Notes under the pieces: model-generated
Told to the model about the DNA's origin: nothing
What the model saw: only the letters and a program-made list of their open reading frames with translations
Databases searched by the model: none
Shown: positions 29,088 to 39,838 of the stretch, piece by piece
Position numbering within the stretch: position 1 is the stretch's first letter
Layout: each line of letters begins with the position of its first letter
Assembly (NCBI GenBank): GCA_002633005.1
Contig: NMRA01000843.1
Span: 81,551 to 121,610, forward strand
Reading direction: 5' to 3'
DNA length: 40,060 bases
Origin: Phoronis australis
Lineage: Eukaryota > Phoronida > Phoronidae
Translations under genes and position numbers: made by a program

Positions 29088-31616
29088 AACAGACTTTATA
29101 GCTCTTTCAGGAGATCTAACAACACTATAATCTACAACAGATACAAGGAGCAGTCACGTCTGGTTGAAACTTTAGTAAATCAAGCCAAAGCTGATCACCG
29201 CCACAAGCTTTTTCAAAAAATTAACAGAGCAAGCAAGAACTCCAAAGAATACTGGAACATCATCAATAAAATACGCGGCAGTCCAACAAACCTCTTATCC
29301 TGTCATCAACCATAATGGTAACCTAACCTCAAGTAGTATAGTGACAAGTGTGATTTGTTTCTCAAATTTTTCACGAACAAAAGCCACATTACACCAACTG
29401 AAGTAGGTAACTTCCCCTTTCTTCGTGAACGTTGTCTCAATCAACTGTGTGACATCCCGGCTAATCAAACTGATCTCCGGAAATATCTCAATGAAATTGA
29501 CCCTAATAAGAACGATGGCACAGCTTTAGTAACCAGCAAGATGATCAAAATGATTGCCAACAAATTTACCTTGCCCCTGACCAATCTGTTTAACAAACTT
29601 CTTCAGCTAGGTATATATCCGTCTTCTTGGAAACATGGATTTATGGTCCCTATAAACAAAAAGGCTCCAAAACTGAAATTTCAAATTATCGCCCAATAAC
29701 TTTACTTAACACCCTGTCCAAAATCTTCGAGAAGATCATTGCTCAAAGTATTCTTACATTTCTCAAACAAAACAACTTGATCTACCATCGTCAATTTGGT
29801 TTTTTTGCGTGGGAACAGCACCGTGGCACAACTTGTTGAAATAGTACATGAGATTCATTTACATTTTGAGAAGGGCGAGAGTGTCAGGTCTATTTTTCTA
29901 GATATAGCTTCTGCTTTCGACTGTGTCCCTCACGACCTACTTCACAAACTTCGATCCTATGGCATGAGTGGTAATCTTTTAAACATGATCACCTCATATC
30001 TCTCCGAAAGAACATACAGTGTCCGTGTCGACGGCGTGCTTTCAACTTTATCCCCTCCTGGATTTGTAAACGCATGCGTACCTCAGGGTAGCGTATTGGG
30101 CCCTCTTCTCTTCTTGGTTTATATTAATGACCTTCCTGATAACCTGTCATGTAGCACATACCTTTATGCAGATGACACGGCGATTTTTTACCCCTTCGTA
30201 GGGAGCAGCTCTGAATGTTCTTTACAGCTTCAACACGACTTAAATAAACTCAGCTATTGGTCACAAGAATGGAGAATGAATTTTAAACCAGAAAAAAGTG
30301 TTGACCTCACCTTCTCCAAATCTATTAATGCTCTCTTCCTTGTTGACCCGTCTTATGATCTTAAACTTAATGATGAAATCATTCCTAGAAAACAGTCGCA
30401 CAGACATCTGGGTATACTGTTAGATGAAAAACTCTCATTCACCCCTCACGTTCGGGAGCTCGTACAAAAAACTCAGGAACTCATTAACCCACTTAAGCTT
30501 GTCTCTCGTCATCTGAATTCTACACATTTAGAAGTTTTGTTCAAATCCTTTATACTTCCACACATTGATTATTGTGATATCATATATCAGTCCGCCAATA
30601 CGGGTACACCCCCACATTTGGAGAAGTTACAATATCAAGCTGCCTTACTCATAACCGGAGCTTACAGGGGATCCAATAGTGTTAAGGTTTTGAATAGTCC
30701 CAAGTGGCCCAAACTGTCTACTCGACGCAATCTTCACATAACCACATTTACTTTCAAGGTAATAAACAATTTCAACAACGTTTCTGTCAAAAAAATATTT
30801 GATCTATACACTAGACAAGGCCATCGTAGTGATTTGAGATCCTCCACCCCATATACAATTCCTCCGTCGTTCAGTCAGGCATTCAGAAGGTCTACAGTCA
30901 TGATGTGCATCAACAATTGGAAATCTCTTCCAGTCTCTGTTAAGGAAAGCAACTCTTTTACGAGTATAAAAATAATTTTAGAACTGTTTTTCATAATTTT
31001 GATAACTCAACATCCTTGACTCAATTCTCCCTTCCCCGCGATAGCAAAATAGCATTGTACAGATCCAGATGTGGCCTTTTCCTAAACTCTGACAAGTTCA
31101 GGCACAACTTTAGTAATGTCTCTTCAAACTGTAAATGTGGTGACCATCAATCTTATCCTCATATTTTCTTCAAATGTCCCCTCATCGAATACCTGAGAGA
31201 CTCACTCTTTCGTGCCCTCAATGAAAACCAATCAATTGTTAACGCTCTCAAGCCTTGTAATAATATCCCTACTAGAGTTTCATTATTACTGAATGGTAGT
31301 CCTAACCATGACCTCGTTCTCAACGAATTCCTCCTAAGCAACGTTTGTAAATTTTTATGTACCGTTTATCAATATTGTTGCATCTGATTTCCATACATGA
31401 ACCTGTACATATTTTTGTTTTTATACATTTGTAATAGCATATCTAAGTATTGGAATACTTATATTAGATACTACTTAATTGTATATACCTCTATGTATAT
31501 TAGTTTCATTTATGAATTGTTTACAACCCAGATATAATGCTTCGCGGTTTCTGGGTTTGCTATTATTTCTTTGTATGTTCTGTGTATTCTTCAATAAATA
31601 TATATCACTTTAAAAA
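29088..31616 (+). mobile_element. 5'-truncated non-LTR retrotransposon (jockey/CR1-type), inactive
   Basis: The element enters in the linker between endonuclease and reverse transcriptase (FQKINRASKNSKEYWNIINK). It covers the reverse transcriptase: FLDIASAFDCVPHDLL, PQGSVLGPLLFLVYINDLP and the catalytic YADDT at about 30164-30178. It ends with a C-terminal C-x-C-G...H-x4-C zinc-knuckle-like segment (CKCGDHQSYPHIFFKCP) near 31128-31180. The 3' end is A-rich after aataaatatatatcactt. Frameshifts near 29300, 29680, 29800 and 31000 make it non-functional. The 13-bp AATATTTACAAGA is present on both sides (29075-29087 and 31617-31629). The clade is not resolved by eye. Confidence 0.85.
29796..31019 (+). 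pseudogene. reverse transcriptase domain of the LINE (longest intact frame)
   Basis: This 1.2 kb frame holds most of the fingers, palm and thumb of the reverse transcriptase. It includes the D-containing FLDIASAFD strand, the QGSVLGPLLF loop, the YADDT catalytic pair and a later LGILLDEKLSF segment. It is joined by frameshift to RT upstream sequence (29627-29839) and to the zinc-knuckle tail downstream (31016-31387). It copied element RNA into DNA when intact. Confidence 0.85.
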
Positions 31617-31905
31617 AATATTTACAAGAGCATCTCGTTGCATTTGCAAGTGACGGCGCCAGTGTCTTGACAGGATAACGTTCTGGAGTTGCAACAAGAT
31701 TACGCGAAGCTTCCCTAGACTTTTGACATGGCACTGCTTAAACCACAGACTTGAGTTGGCAATTGGGGATGCCGTGGCAGAGGTGACTGGGTGTCATCAT
31801 TTCAGAGTATTTATGGATAAACTCTATTCACTTTACAGCAGATGACCCAAAAACCAAGCCGAGCTGAAAGTTTGTGCATTATACATTAACGCGTGTAAGT
31901 GCGCA

Positions 31906-32480
31906 TTGTACATACTATTTGTTCAGCTCATTAAAATATCAGTGCTTGCGTAACATCGTGTTCGTGTAATTAGTCTTGGAAGAGTACGTAGTAACATAAT
32001 CTCACCTAGTAATGAATTTTTTTATTAATATTTCAAGATAAAGTAACATTTATTGCATCACACCATAGGTGGATAAAGGGAGATCGAAGTGCCCCGAGGA
32101 CACACCCCACGGGCGACTAAAAATCGCCACCAAATATCATTTCTATGCGTTACTTTTGCGTGTGGTTAGATCCCCTTTCCCCGACATCCTAGATCAGTTA
32201 CTACATACTCTAAATACCCACTCGTGAGTCAAAAATAGGCCTACATTTTGTGAGTCAGGCAGTGCTGTAGTGGGGCCTAGGTGCATGTAGGCGCAGCCAA
32301 CCGTCTTTTGGCATTTGAACGTAGCGCCTACGCACTGTAAGTTACGTTCAGTGCTCAAGGTTATGCGGTGGGCTCTGGGCGCCTACTTACCTCTAATTTT
32401 ACCACTACAGCACTGCTCAGTAATCGCATGCCCTGTACTTCACTGAACTATAGCACCATTCTTTTGATAACTGACTCTTA
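31906..32480. other. no gene recognised
   Basis: Unique AT-rich sequence between the hAT relic and a tandem duplication. No motif or repeat family was assigned. Confidence 0.45.
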
Positions 32481-32938
32481 TGTTCAAGTTGAACGCAATT
32501 TTCACTGCATAAAACATGTGCCTTGTGCACAAATATCTCAATAACTGCGCTGGACCACCGGCTGAGAACTGGCTGCGTTTCTTTGGTGCCGAAACTCGAA
32601 ACTCCTTGTTTTCTGATTGAGAGTAAACTTCTGCTCCTTGTAAAACAAACCTTGATATTCTTGGAACAAAGAAATTCACCATTACTTGCAGTTAAAACCA
32701 TTTCAAGTACTGTTCAAGTTGAATGCAATTTTCACTGCATAAAACATGTGCCTTGTGCACAAATATCTCTATAACTGCGCTGGACCACCGGCTGAGAACT
32801 GGCTGCGTTTCTTTGGTGCCGAAACTCGAAACTCCTTGTTTTCTGATTGAGAGTAAACTTCTGCTCCTTGTAAAACAAACCTTGATATTCTTGGAACAAA
32901 GAAATGCACCATTACTTGCAGTTAAAACCATTTCAAGT
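32481..32938. repeat. 230-bp tandem duplication
   Basis: Two near-identical copies (32481-32708 and 32711-32938) begin tgttcaagttgaa and end accatttcaagt. Only a few substitutions are visible (gaacgc/gaatgc, ctcaat/ctctat, attcacc/atgcacc), so the duplication is recent. Open frames in it on both strands are mirrored between copies and are not recognisable proteins. Confidence 0.9.
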
Positions 32939-33015
32939 CATTCATATAATTAGGAATTTCTGCGACACCTGTAAATTGTGATCTGTTGTAACTAATATCC
33001 TTCAATTTGGTATTA

Positions 33016-33290
33016 TCATCTAAAGTGTATTAGATGTATGATAACCACCATCTACAGTGTATTAGATGTACATAACTACTATGTACAATGTATTAGATGA
33101 AAACTACCATCTACATAGTATTAGATGTGTGATAACTAACATCTACAGTGTATTAGATGTATGAAAACTACCTTCCACAGTGTATTACATGTATGATTAC
33201 CACCATCTACATTGTATTAGATGTGTGATAACTACCGTCTATAGTGTTAGATGTATGATAACTATCGTCTACAGTGTACATTGTAATAAG
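33016..33290. repeat. ~33-bp minisatellite abutting a 3' splice site
   Basis: About eight units of the type ATCTACAGTGTATTAGATG followed by TATGATAACTACC, with variable length. The last unit runs directly into tgtattgtttcag, the acceptor before the TPR-TIR coding sequence. Confidence 0.9.
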
Positions 33291-33303
33291 TGTATTGTTT
33301 CAG
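33289..33303 (+). promoter_or_regulatory. 3' splice site of a 5'-UTR intron
   Basis: The tract agtgtattgtttcag ends eight bases before the ATG at 33312. It implies that an untranslated first exon lies upstream. That exon was not identified. Confidence 0.55.
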
Positions 33304-33311
33304 AGTTGGTT

Positions 33312-35009
33312 ATGGCGGAGGAAAATGCTGTCAAACGTCTACAAGAGAAAGGCATAGAATGTCTCTTTACCAACACATATCTGCAAAACAGGGGTTCTTT
33401 CAGGGAGAATCGGGAGCGATTTGGAAGGGAATTTCAGGAAGAGGATTTTGCTCGCCGATATCCGTTGATGAACCTGCTCGGCTATTTGAGTTTCAAAGTC
33501 AACGACGAAGCGGCGGAAGCCGAGAATATGTTCAAAGAAATCCTTCATGAGAAACCTGACAATTTAATTGCTTTGCTCAATCTGAAGTTCATTTACGATC
33601 ACTTAGGTTTGTCTACTGAAGCTCAGAATTACGAGCAACGACTTGCTGATCTTCTCAAAGGCTCTTGTTCGTTTGTCCTTGAGGCACGTGCTAAATATGA
33701 GCTGGCTGAGATATTGACAGCTGTTGATGCTCATAAGCAAGCAGGCGGTGAGATCAAAGTAAAACGATTCTTCGAAGATTCACTTTGTTGTAAAGGTGTT
33801 GATGCCCTTGAAAAACTGGAATGGGAATTTGGTTACGCTTTCTTCTATTTCATGGTGGACAGTTTGAAAGGAGAGAATTGTACAGACTACTTTGTCAAGT
33901 CTATGAAGCATTTCTACAACATTTTAAGTACAATCCCGCCAAAACCTCAAAAATCCGACGAGCAGACGTCTCGGATGCTCAAAAGAATGAAAGATATGGT
34001 CCCCAAAGCGTGGTGTTTCATGAGCACTCTAATGTCGCGATGGAACAGAGCTGAAGATTATGGCTGTTTGTGTAAAATAATGGAATTACAGTGCTTGGTC
34101 TGTCATTACGAATTCACTTGGAGGGACTGTCTCAGGGAGGCCGAGACGACGTGCTCTGCCCGGAATAAACATGTGGTTTTCAGACGCATTGGTGTTGTGC
34201 TTTTAAGACTGAAGGAGATGGAAGAAGCCAAGAAGTACTTAGAAGAGGCATTAGAATTGAAGAAAGAAGGTTATGGCTTCAGCTTGATGGGAAGATGGAA
34301 TCTCCAAATGTACATGGACGGTGAAGGAGAAGTCTATCTCGACAATGCCGTGAGATACTTCGAAATGGCAAAGGAGAATGGCTGCGACTTATGGCACTGT
34401 TATCGAGATCTTGCCAAGTGCATGTTCTATAAAAACGATAAAATTAATGCCCTTTCACTCTGTGAGAAGGCCAAAACTTGTGGTGGAAAATATGACAGAG
34501 GATTGTTGTATCTGCAGGCAGACGTTTATGACAAGTTTGAGGAGCCAGAGAAGGCGACAGAAATGAGACAGCAGGGTGACATGGCCAAACGTAGTGACTT
34601 CGGCTGGGTTTACTGTCATGAGGATTCGTCTGCAATAGGGCATATAACCAAACGTTTGGAGAATCTCAAAGATTGTCAATTTTCTGTTCAATTTTTTGAT
34701 AGAGTCATTACCAGTGGAGAACAATTTGTGGAACCCCTGTCGAAATTGAGTGAGACTTGTACGCAGATACTCGTTTATTGCAGTGACACCTTTTGCAGAA
34801 GCAGTCGTGTGGCCAAGGACTCTCTTGCATCTATGGTGGAGTGCAGAAAGAGTCAAGGAAAGTTAAACACTATTATACGTGTTGTGGATCAAGGCGCGCA
34901 TCCAGATGACCGGTCACCATTTCTATTGGAGATCAATGAGACCCTAGTGTATGATGAAGATACATTTTATGACAATCTCAAAAAGTTAGCTGAATACGAT
35001 CAATCCTAG
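33312..35009 (+). CDS. TTC22-like TPR protein with C-terminal TIR-like domain
   Basis: An intact 565-residue protein in one coding exon. The start is the ATG at 33312 (ggttATGGCGG), just after the acceptor gtattgtttcag at 33303. Upstream in-frame codons are minisatellite and are excluded. Residues 50-118 align with the N-terminal TPRs of human TTC22 (LLGYLSFKVNDEAAEAENMF, then LADLLKG). Further TPR-like helices occupy about 286-320 and 362-424. Residues 429-560 look like a TIR domain: box 1-like DFGWVYCHED, box 2-like FFDRVITSGEQF (463-474) and ILVYCSDTFCRSSRVAKDS (486-504). At the position of the catalytic Glu in NAD-cleaving TIRs I see Asp (by-eye alignment), so enzyme activity is doubtful. 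TPR-TIR proteins are candidates for innate immune signalling; that role is inference. Human TTC22 has a similar length (about 569) but no TIR. Lack of coding introns suggests a retrocopy origin or an expanded family. Confidence 0.82.
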   Translation: MAEENAVKRLQEKGIECLFTNTYLQNRGSFRENRERFGREFQEEDFARRYPLMNLLGYLSFKVNDEAAEAENMFKEILHEKPDNLIALLNLKFIYDHLGLSTEAQNYEQRLADLLKGSCSFVLEARAKYELAEILTAVDAHKQAGGEIKVKRFFEDSLCCKGVDALEKLEWEFGYAFFYFMVDSLKGENCTDYFVKSMKHFYNILSTIPPKPQKSDEQTSRMLKRMKDMVPKAWCFMSTLMSRWNRAEDYGCLCKIMELQCLVCHYEFTWRDCLREAETTCSARNKHVVFRRIGVVLLRLKEMEEAKKYLEEALELKKEGYGFSLMGRWNLQMYMDGEGEVYLDNAVRYFEMAKENGCDLWHCYRDLAKCMFYKNDKINALSLCEKAKTCGGKYDRGLLYLQADVYDKFEEPEKATEMRQQGDMAKRSDFGWVYCHEDSSAIGHITKRLENLKDCQFSVQFFDRVITSGEQFVEPLSKLSETCTQILVYCSDTFCRSSRVAKDSLASMVECRKSQGKLNTIIRVVDQGAHPDDRSPFLLEINETLVYDEDTFYDNLKKLAEYDQS

Positions 35010-35559
35010 GCCGCTTTCAGTTACGCAAGCTTATGGTGTGTGAAAACTACAAGTGGTCTTACTTGTAAAGCAAGGCAGTATCTTGTATAAAGGGAGACAC
35101 TCGGATTTAGTACCAAAAACTTATTTTTAGGTTTGTTATTTGAAGGGATGGATGGGCATTGACTGTTGTATTTTTTATGATTTTATTACAAATCGCCAAA
35201 TCTCGTCTTTGGATTCGATTCATTCGCTGGAGTCGAGGCCGCTTGCAAATCGTCGGTCTGCAACTGTTGAGCTAGTAAGTCCACTTTATCGCCGATTGTG
35301 CCACTTTAAATCTCCGTGGTTTTGCCAAACTTGAAAGAAACCGGCCTTGTAGAACCTATCGCTCTTCGAATTTTGTTATCGTGGCGGGAAATAACAATTA
35401 TAAGGTAATTGTGGGTGTGTTTTGGGATTGATAGAAGTTGTTTCAAATACCTGTTCTGTTTTGTATGGACAAGTGTAATTTCCTTTCGGTCGAACTTCAT
35501 TCTCTTTGTCTGATCAACACGGAACATTGTGTTGTATTTTGTGTTGTATGTTTGAAATG
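35010..35559. other. 3' flank of the TPR-TIR gene
   Basis: No exon recognised. A TATAAA near 35087 is a possible weak polyadenylation signal; no canonical AATAAA was noted close to the stop. Confidence 0.4.
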
Positions 35560-35890
35560 TGCTTCGCGTGCCATGACTACCGGTGTGCCCCCTAGTGTCA
35601 ATTTTAATTTTTTACGCTTATCTGTATATTTGAAGTTCCTCGACGGATTTTCATAAAATTTGGCAGTTAGGCATCTACTAGTGAGATGATGCCATCCTCT
35701 CGTTTTCGGACTGATTCGAGGTACATTGAGCCACCTAGTAGCCATTTTTACTGTTTTTGAGTTTGTTTTCGGCGTCCGCCATTCTATCAACCAAACTGCT
35801 CTAGGGATGATTTAGAAAATTGGTATATGTGTTCTCACTGTGAAGAGGGCGGCTGACGATGATTTTCCGATGAGTTTGATCGGATAAGTG
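35560..35890. repeat. dispersed family B, inverted copy
   Basis: Contains ggtgtgccccctagtgtcaa, gacggattttcataaaattt, gccacctagtagccattttt, ggcgtccgcc and aagagggcggctgacgatg. These are the reverse complements, in reverse order, of words in 25720-26060. Confidence 0.7.
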
Positions 35891-35997
35891 TGGTATAGGT
35901 ATTTGTAACCCAAACCGTCTCAGTTAAGAAGAATTCAGCCTGGTCTTCCAAACTACGGTGTAATCACCGCTTAAGCTTAAACGCCTTTAGTTAAGAT

Positions 35998-36155
35998 ATG
36001 ACCCCCCTGAACCCTAAACTTCAACGACCAATGATATTCCCCCCCCCCTGAACCTTAAACTTCAACGGACGACGCTATGGCCCCCTTGGATCCTGAAATT
36101 CAACGACCAATGATATGCACCTCTCAGTGGACCCTAAACTTCTACGACCAATACC
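35998..36155. repeat. ~50-bp tandem repeat, four diverged units
   Basis: Units of the form accccctgaaccctaaactt followed by caacgaccaatgatat recur four times, with C-run length changes. Confidence 0.8.
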
Positions 36156-39100
36156 AGTTGAGGACAATGTCTAAACTTTGAACTTTGTTTTGACAACTTA
36201 AAATATTGAGCTAGTCACGTCAATAGAAAAATACCACATTTTGAAAATTGCATGAGTTTATTTGCATTTTTTATAATTTCACAGAATTTGAAGTTCAGAG
36301 CCATTTAATTGTGGTGTCCGTTTTGTTAGTGCACCACTCAAATTATCTGTTGTCTTTTACTCATTTACGTAAAATTTTGATCATGTTGCGAACGAGCTGA
36401 AACCAAATTGATTTGCATATAAATTCTGATACAAATTAAGCTCGCCACGTATGCGGTAGACGTGTTGGGACGAGTAGCTGTTCGTTTTGTGCTGCTGGGT
36501 AGGGTTCAGTAGCTGTCAAAAAAATCTAGCCAAAATCACGTGTTCTCTTGTAAAGTGCACGGCAACATCTCACGTAATCTCGACATGTCTTGCTTTTCTA
36601 CGGAAGACTCAACGTTTCTAAACTCTACCCTGGTGTCGCATTTCGGCTTGCTTTATCATTTGTACTTGTAAGAGAAGGTTTGATAAAGAGGCTCCCGTTC
36701 TGCACTAGGGGCGAAGTGTGCAGTGCTGAATTGTTTTAAGTTAAGTCTGTTGATTTGAACTGTTGAGACGTCCTGATGCCGGTTTAAGCAGTTTTCAGAT
36801 TCGCGCGGCGTAACTTCTCATGATCTTCGAAGCTCTCTCGCTGGGTGTTGTCAGAAGTTGTTGGCTGACTTCTGTTTGTGTACTGGCAGATAGCACTCGA
36901 ATGACTCGACCCATGACGTAATGAGGTTAGGATGCCATGGTGTAGTGGTCCGGGAGTCTTCCAGAATATTCCAATGTGTTATAGTGATGAAAGCACAAAC
37001 TGGGCCCACACCATCTCAAAAGTTTTCAACTTCGGAAATTCTTGAGGTACGGTGGTTGCAACCTCCAGACCGCAACAGCTTAGGCTTCCATGCAGTTAGT
37101 CAGAATCCGTACCCTTGCTCGAAAAAATTGCCTTTCGATAAAAACCGGTCTTCTTCAATCACACGTAGTTCCCTTGCCGCGCATCTTTGCGGCCTGATCT
37201 GTCAGCCGGCACCCTGTCGAGGGCTGGTTCTCATTTTGAATTTCAGCGTATGATAGTGCTATGAGGTCAAGTGGTCACCATTTTTTCTCAAGCCGCGGAT
37301 CAGGTGCCCCCGTTTTATCGAAATAGCTTACCCCAATTGTCAACATACAACATAGATCAGTAGTCCTGGGTCTCCTCCTCAAAATGACCGAGCTAGCCAC
37401 TTAACTTGAAGAGACAGGGCCTTAGGAAGCCGGGGACGTGCCCCCAAAAATATTTACAGGCGTCAGGGTTAAATCAATGCAACCGACATAGTCTTGGAGC
37501 TGGGGACAGTCGAGAAAAAAAGACTACGAAGAGAGAAAATTCAAGACAACATTTGACAACTCAGTATCAGTGCATGGTTTACCATTTGAGGGCCCTGGCC
37601 TGGACATTGTTGTTAGTGTCTCCGTTTTTGCTGCAAACAGTCGACAAAATTCGTAAAGCGATCGAAGCTTTTGCGGAGCATGTTAATTCAATGGATTTTT
37701 AAATTCAATAAGACAGTTTTGCAAATGCAGAAATGCAAAATTACCCGGTATATTTTCCAGAGGCCCTTCTGTAGCAAAGGATAATAAAGACAATTGTCGC
37801 TCCATTTTTGATGTTTTTCTTTCTCTAAATTGTGCATCACTTGAGAAAATTGATGGCCTGGCAAATAACATCAATTGCTCCACATTTCCTGACTTTTGAA
37901 AATATAGATCTTTTCATAGCTGAGGGCCCAAGTCTTGAAGAGGACCATTGATCACATTCAAGTGGCCACCTTTTCGTGTTTTGATTGGCAAATTCTTAAG
38001 GGGCCGCTTACTAAGAGAGGGCCCAATGTTGGAATCGATTATCTGTATTTTCCTTGTTTTTTGTAAAATCGTACAACCGGCTCTTATGCTGAGGAGTCAC
38101 TTTTTGCAAGGTCACCCGACAATTTAATGAACTGTAACTCTTTCCAAGCTTAATGATGTGTAGCCTTTCATCTTAGGTGTCCCATTTCAGACGGGACCCC
38201 CTCTCGGTGGGTCGGTTCGGGTATCCCTCTATACATGTAAATCCGACACTGCCAAGTATTCACGAGGGGAAGTTGAGATTCCAAATTCATCAAAAACACA
38301 AAACAACCGTGCACAGCACAGCAGTATCAAAATATTCGATCCAAACAACCAATGCAATAGGATTGGCCACCATCAAAAAGTTGGAATTTTGAAGAACGTG
38401 AAGATCACTATCTGTGAATAACACACAAAAAGGCTACTTCGGATAGTTAGTAATAATGTTATATTTTCCAATAGTATCACAAGAATAGTAGGCCTATTTC
38501 TTTTGAAGGTCGTTACTAGGAACTGTTTGTAATGAATTCACAAATGTCGAAAAGACTGGGCTATAATTTGTGATTGTCACGTTAACCCCCGTGTGTGGGT
38601 GGGCGCAGGTTGTTACAGACCGGTACTGACGGCTTTCAGTGCGACAATAGACTTAAAAGTAGGTGTATACACTGGTCAAATCTCCAGTTTCCTAACTAAA
38701 ATGAGTAAAAAGGGGGTTTTTACTAGTTACACATGACTCTGAAAGCGACAAAAATCGAAAAAAGTTTATTTTCTAGTTCGTTTTTTTTTAAATCGTATTT
38801 TTAATTTTCAAAAATCCAATTTTACCTCGAAATTTTTTCAAAATGCACAGGGATTATCACCAACTGTTTCCTTACGCAATATTCTACTTATCCATACCAA
38901 ATATATGTACAAAATCATGATCTTGATTTTGCGGCATTTTTTGCGTGTGAGTTGGGGCAAGCACGCCACTTTTTGTCATTTGGTCACTTTCCGTCTAATA
39001 ACTAAAAATCTGGTCCATTTATCAAAAAACCCTGGCACACGATTTTACTTCAGTCCTAGAGGATTTCAAATTTGCAAATTTCGTAAAAATTGACCCACGT

Positions 39101-39420
39101 GTTGCAGAAAAATAGGGCCGAGAATCTTGTCACTATCTTGAAATCACCAGCCGAGAAAAACGGCTTTGAAGTTAAGCGGTCATCGATTGCCACTTGAGAT
39201 CATTTCGTTCAGAATGCGTGGTCATTATGTTCCAATTTTTGTTGAAGTACTAGAAATAAAGCTGATATTTACGTCATGTTTAGAAAATGTGACATACCTG
39301 TTTGTTTACAGCGTAATCTTAATCATTTTTTCGAACTAGTGAAGCACGACAAACGACCAAACCAAATATGGCTGTCACGTGGGCGGAGCTTAGCGTTGAT
39401 CTATTGTCTGCTGTACTGGT
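36156..39420. other. no gene recognised
   Basis: About 3.3 kb without a convincing exon. The open frames 36921-37253, 37406-37702 and 38177-38392 lack motifs. The word atggtgtagtggtcc at about 36939 resembles a pol III A box, but no B box follows. Confidence 0.45.
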
Positions 39421-39429
39421 GTGCCGACC

Positions 39430-39490
39430 CATAGGCGGATTTAGGGGGGGGGGGCAGGCCCCCCCCCTCGGCTGCCGCAAAAAAAATAAA
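39430..39490. mobile_element. solo end of the GGCGGATTTAGGG MITE family
   Basis: aggcggatttag followed by a G run and then a C run (ggggcaggccccccccc). This matches the terminus of the 98-bp element at 14537-14634. No opposite end was found. Confidence 0.45.
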
Positions 39491-39735
39491 ACAGTGAGAG
39501 CGTAGGGAAATGTTGAGTTTATTAATTAACCCCGGTAATTGAAATTATACGGATGAAAAAAAGATTTAAATGAGTGCAGTTTTAGTGTTGGGGGGGGCTC
39601 AAATCCAATTTCAAGTGTCAAATTCGGAACAGGGCGCATTCGTGACGGAACTGTGCGGGCTAAGTATAGGCTCTCCCGCGATATCCCAGGCGACCGGCAG
39701 TGGCACTGCGCACTTCGACTCCGTTTTCGTCGTCT

Positions 39736-39838
39736 GCTCCACTCACAGGCGCTTGGGTTTATCGCAAATGACGTCACTCAATAATATATTTATATTGTGA
39801 CGTCATTTGCGATAAACCCAAGCGCCTGTGGCTCCACT
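39736..39838. mobile_element. perfect foldback MITE with 8-bp target duplication (hAT-like)
   Basis: Two 34-bp arms (39744-39777 and 39797-39830) are perfect reverse complements with a 19-bp AT-rich loop. The arms start CACAGGCGCTTGGG and each contains a CRE-type TGACGTCA. The 8-mer GCTCCACT lies directly outside both arms (39736-39743 and 39831-39838). An 8-bp duplication is characteristic of hAT insertions. Perfect arms suggest a recent insertion. Confidence 0.85.

Larger units (their letters stand above)
28225..31905 (+). pseudogene. decayed hAT transposase relic (KIAA1586/ZBED-like), split by a LINE
   Basis: Two blocks read as a KIAA1586-like hAT transposase. The left block (28225-29074) gives FSQWPSVWNYDQWMEFKKK, YPWLEHKDGKLGCVSCYNL, MSSKAHNIAQ, NVFRTAYSLV, LNGLNLGVTLHSHFSAT and LLVDEATTVSKSSALIIY. 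It contains a C-x2-C...H finger and the Asp-containing DEATTVSKSS motif of the catalytic core. The right block (31630-31905) gives EHLVAFASDGASVLTG, RSGVATRLRE, WHCLNHRLELAIGDAVAEV and MDKLYSLYS. Several frameshifts and stops (near 28390, 28720, 28890, 31675, 31725 and 31840) interrupt it, so it is inactive. The catalytic C-terminal part beyond 31905 is not seen. Confidence 0.82.

Noticed and set aside
32417-32953. open frames on both strands across the 230-bp tandem duplication
   Set aside because: Each frame is repeated identically in the second copy, and no protein family is recognisable.
33180-33311. 44 extra in-frame codons upstream of the TPR-TIR ATG
   Set aside because: They are translated minisatellite units and precede a 3' splice site, so the ATG at 33312 is preferred.
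34455-34856. 133-codon minus-strand open frame
   Set aside because: It is antisense to the intact TPR-TIR coding sequence, which has clear homology on the + strand.
36935-37010. possible tRNA gene or SINE from an A-box-like word (atggtgtagtggtcc)
   Set aside because: No B box follows at a suitable distance and no cloverleaf can be drawn.
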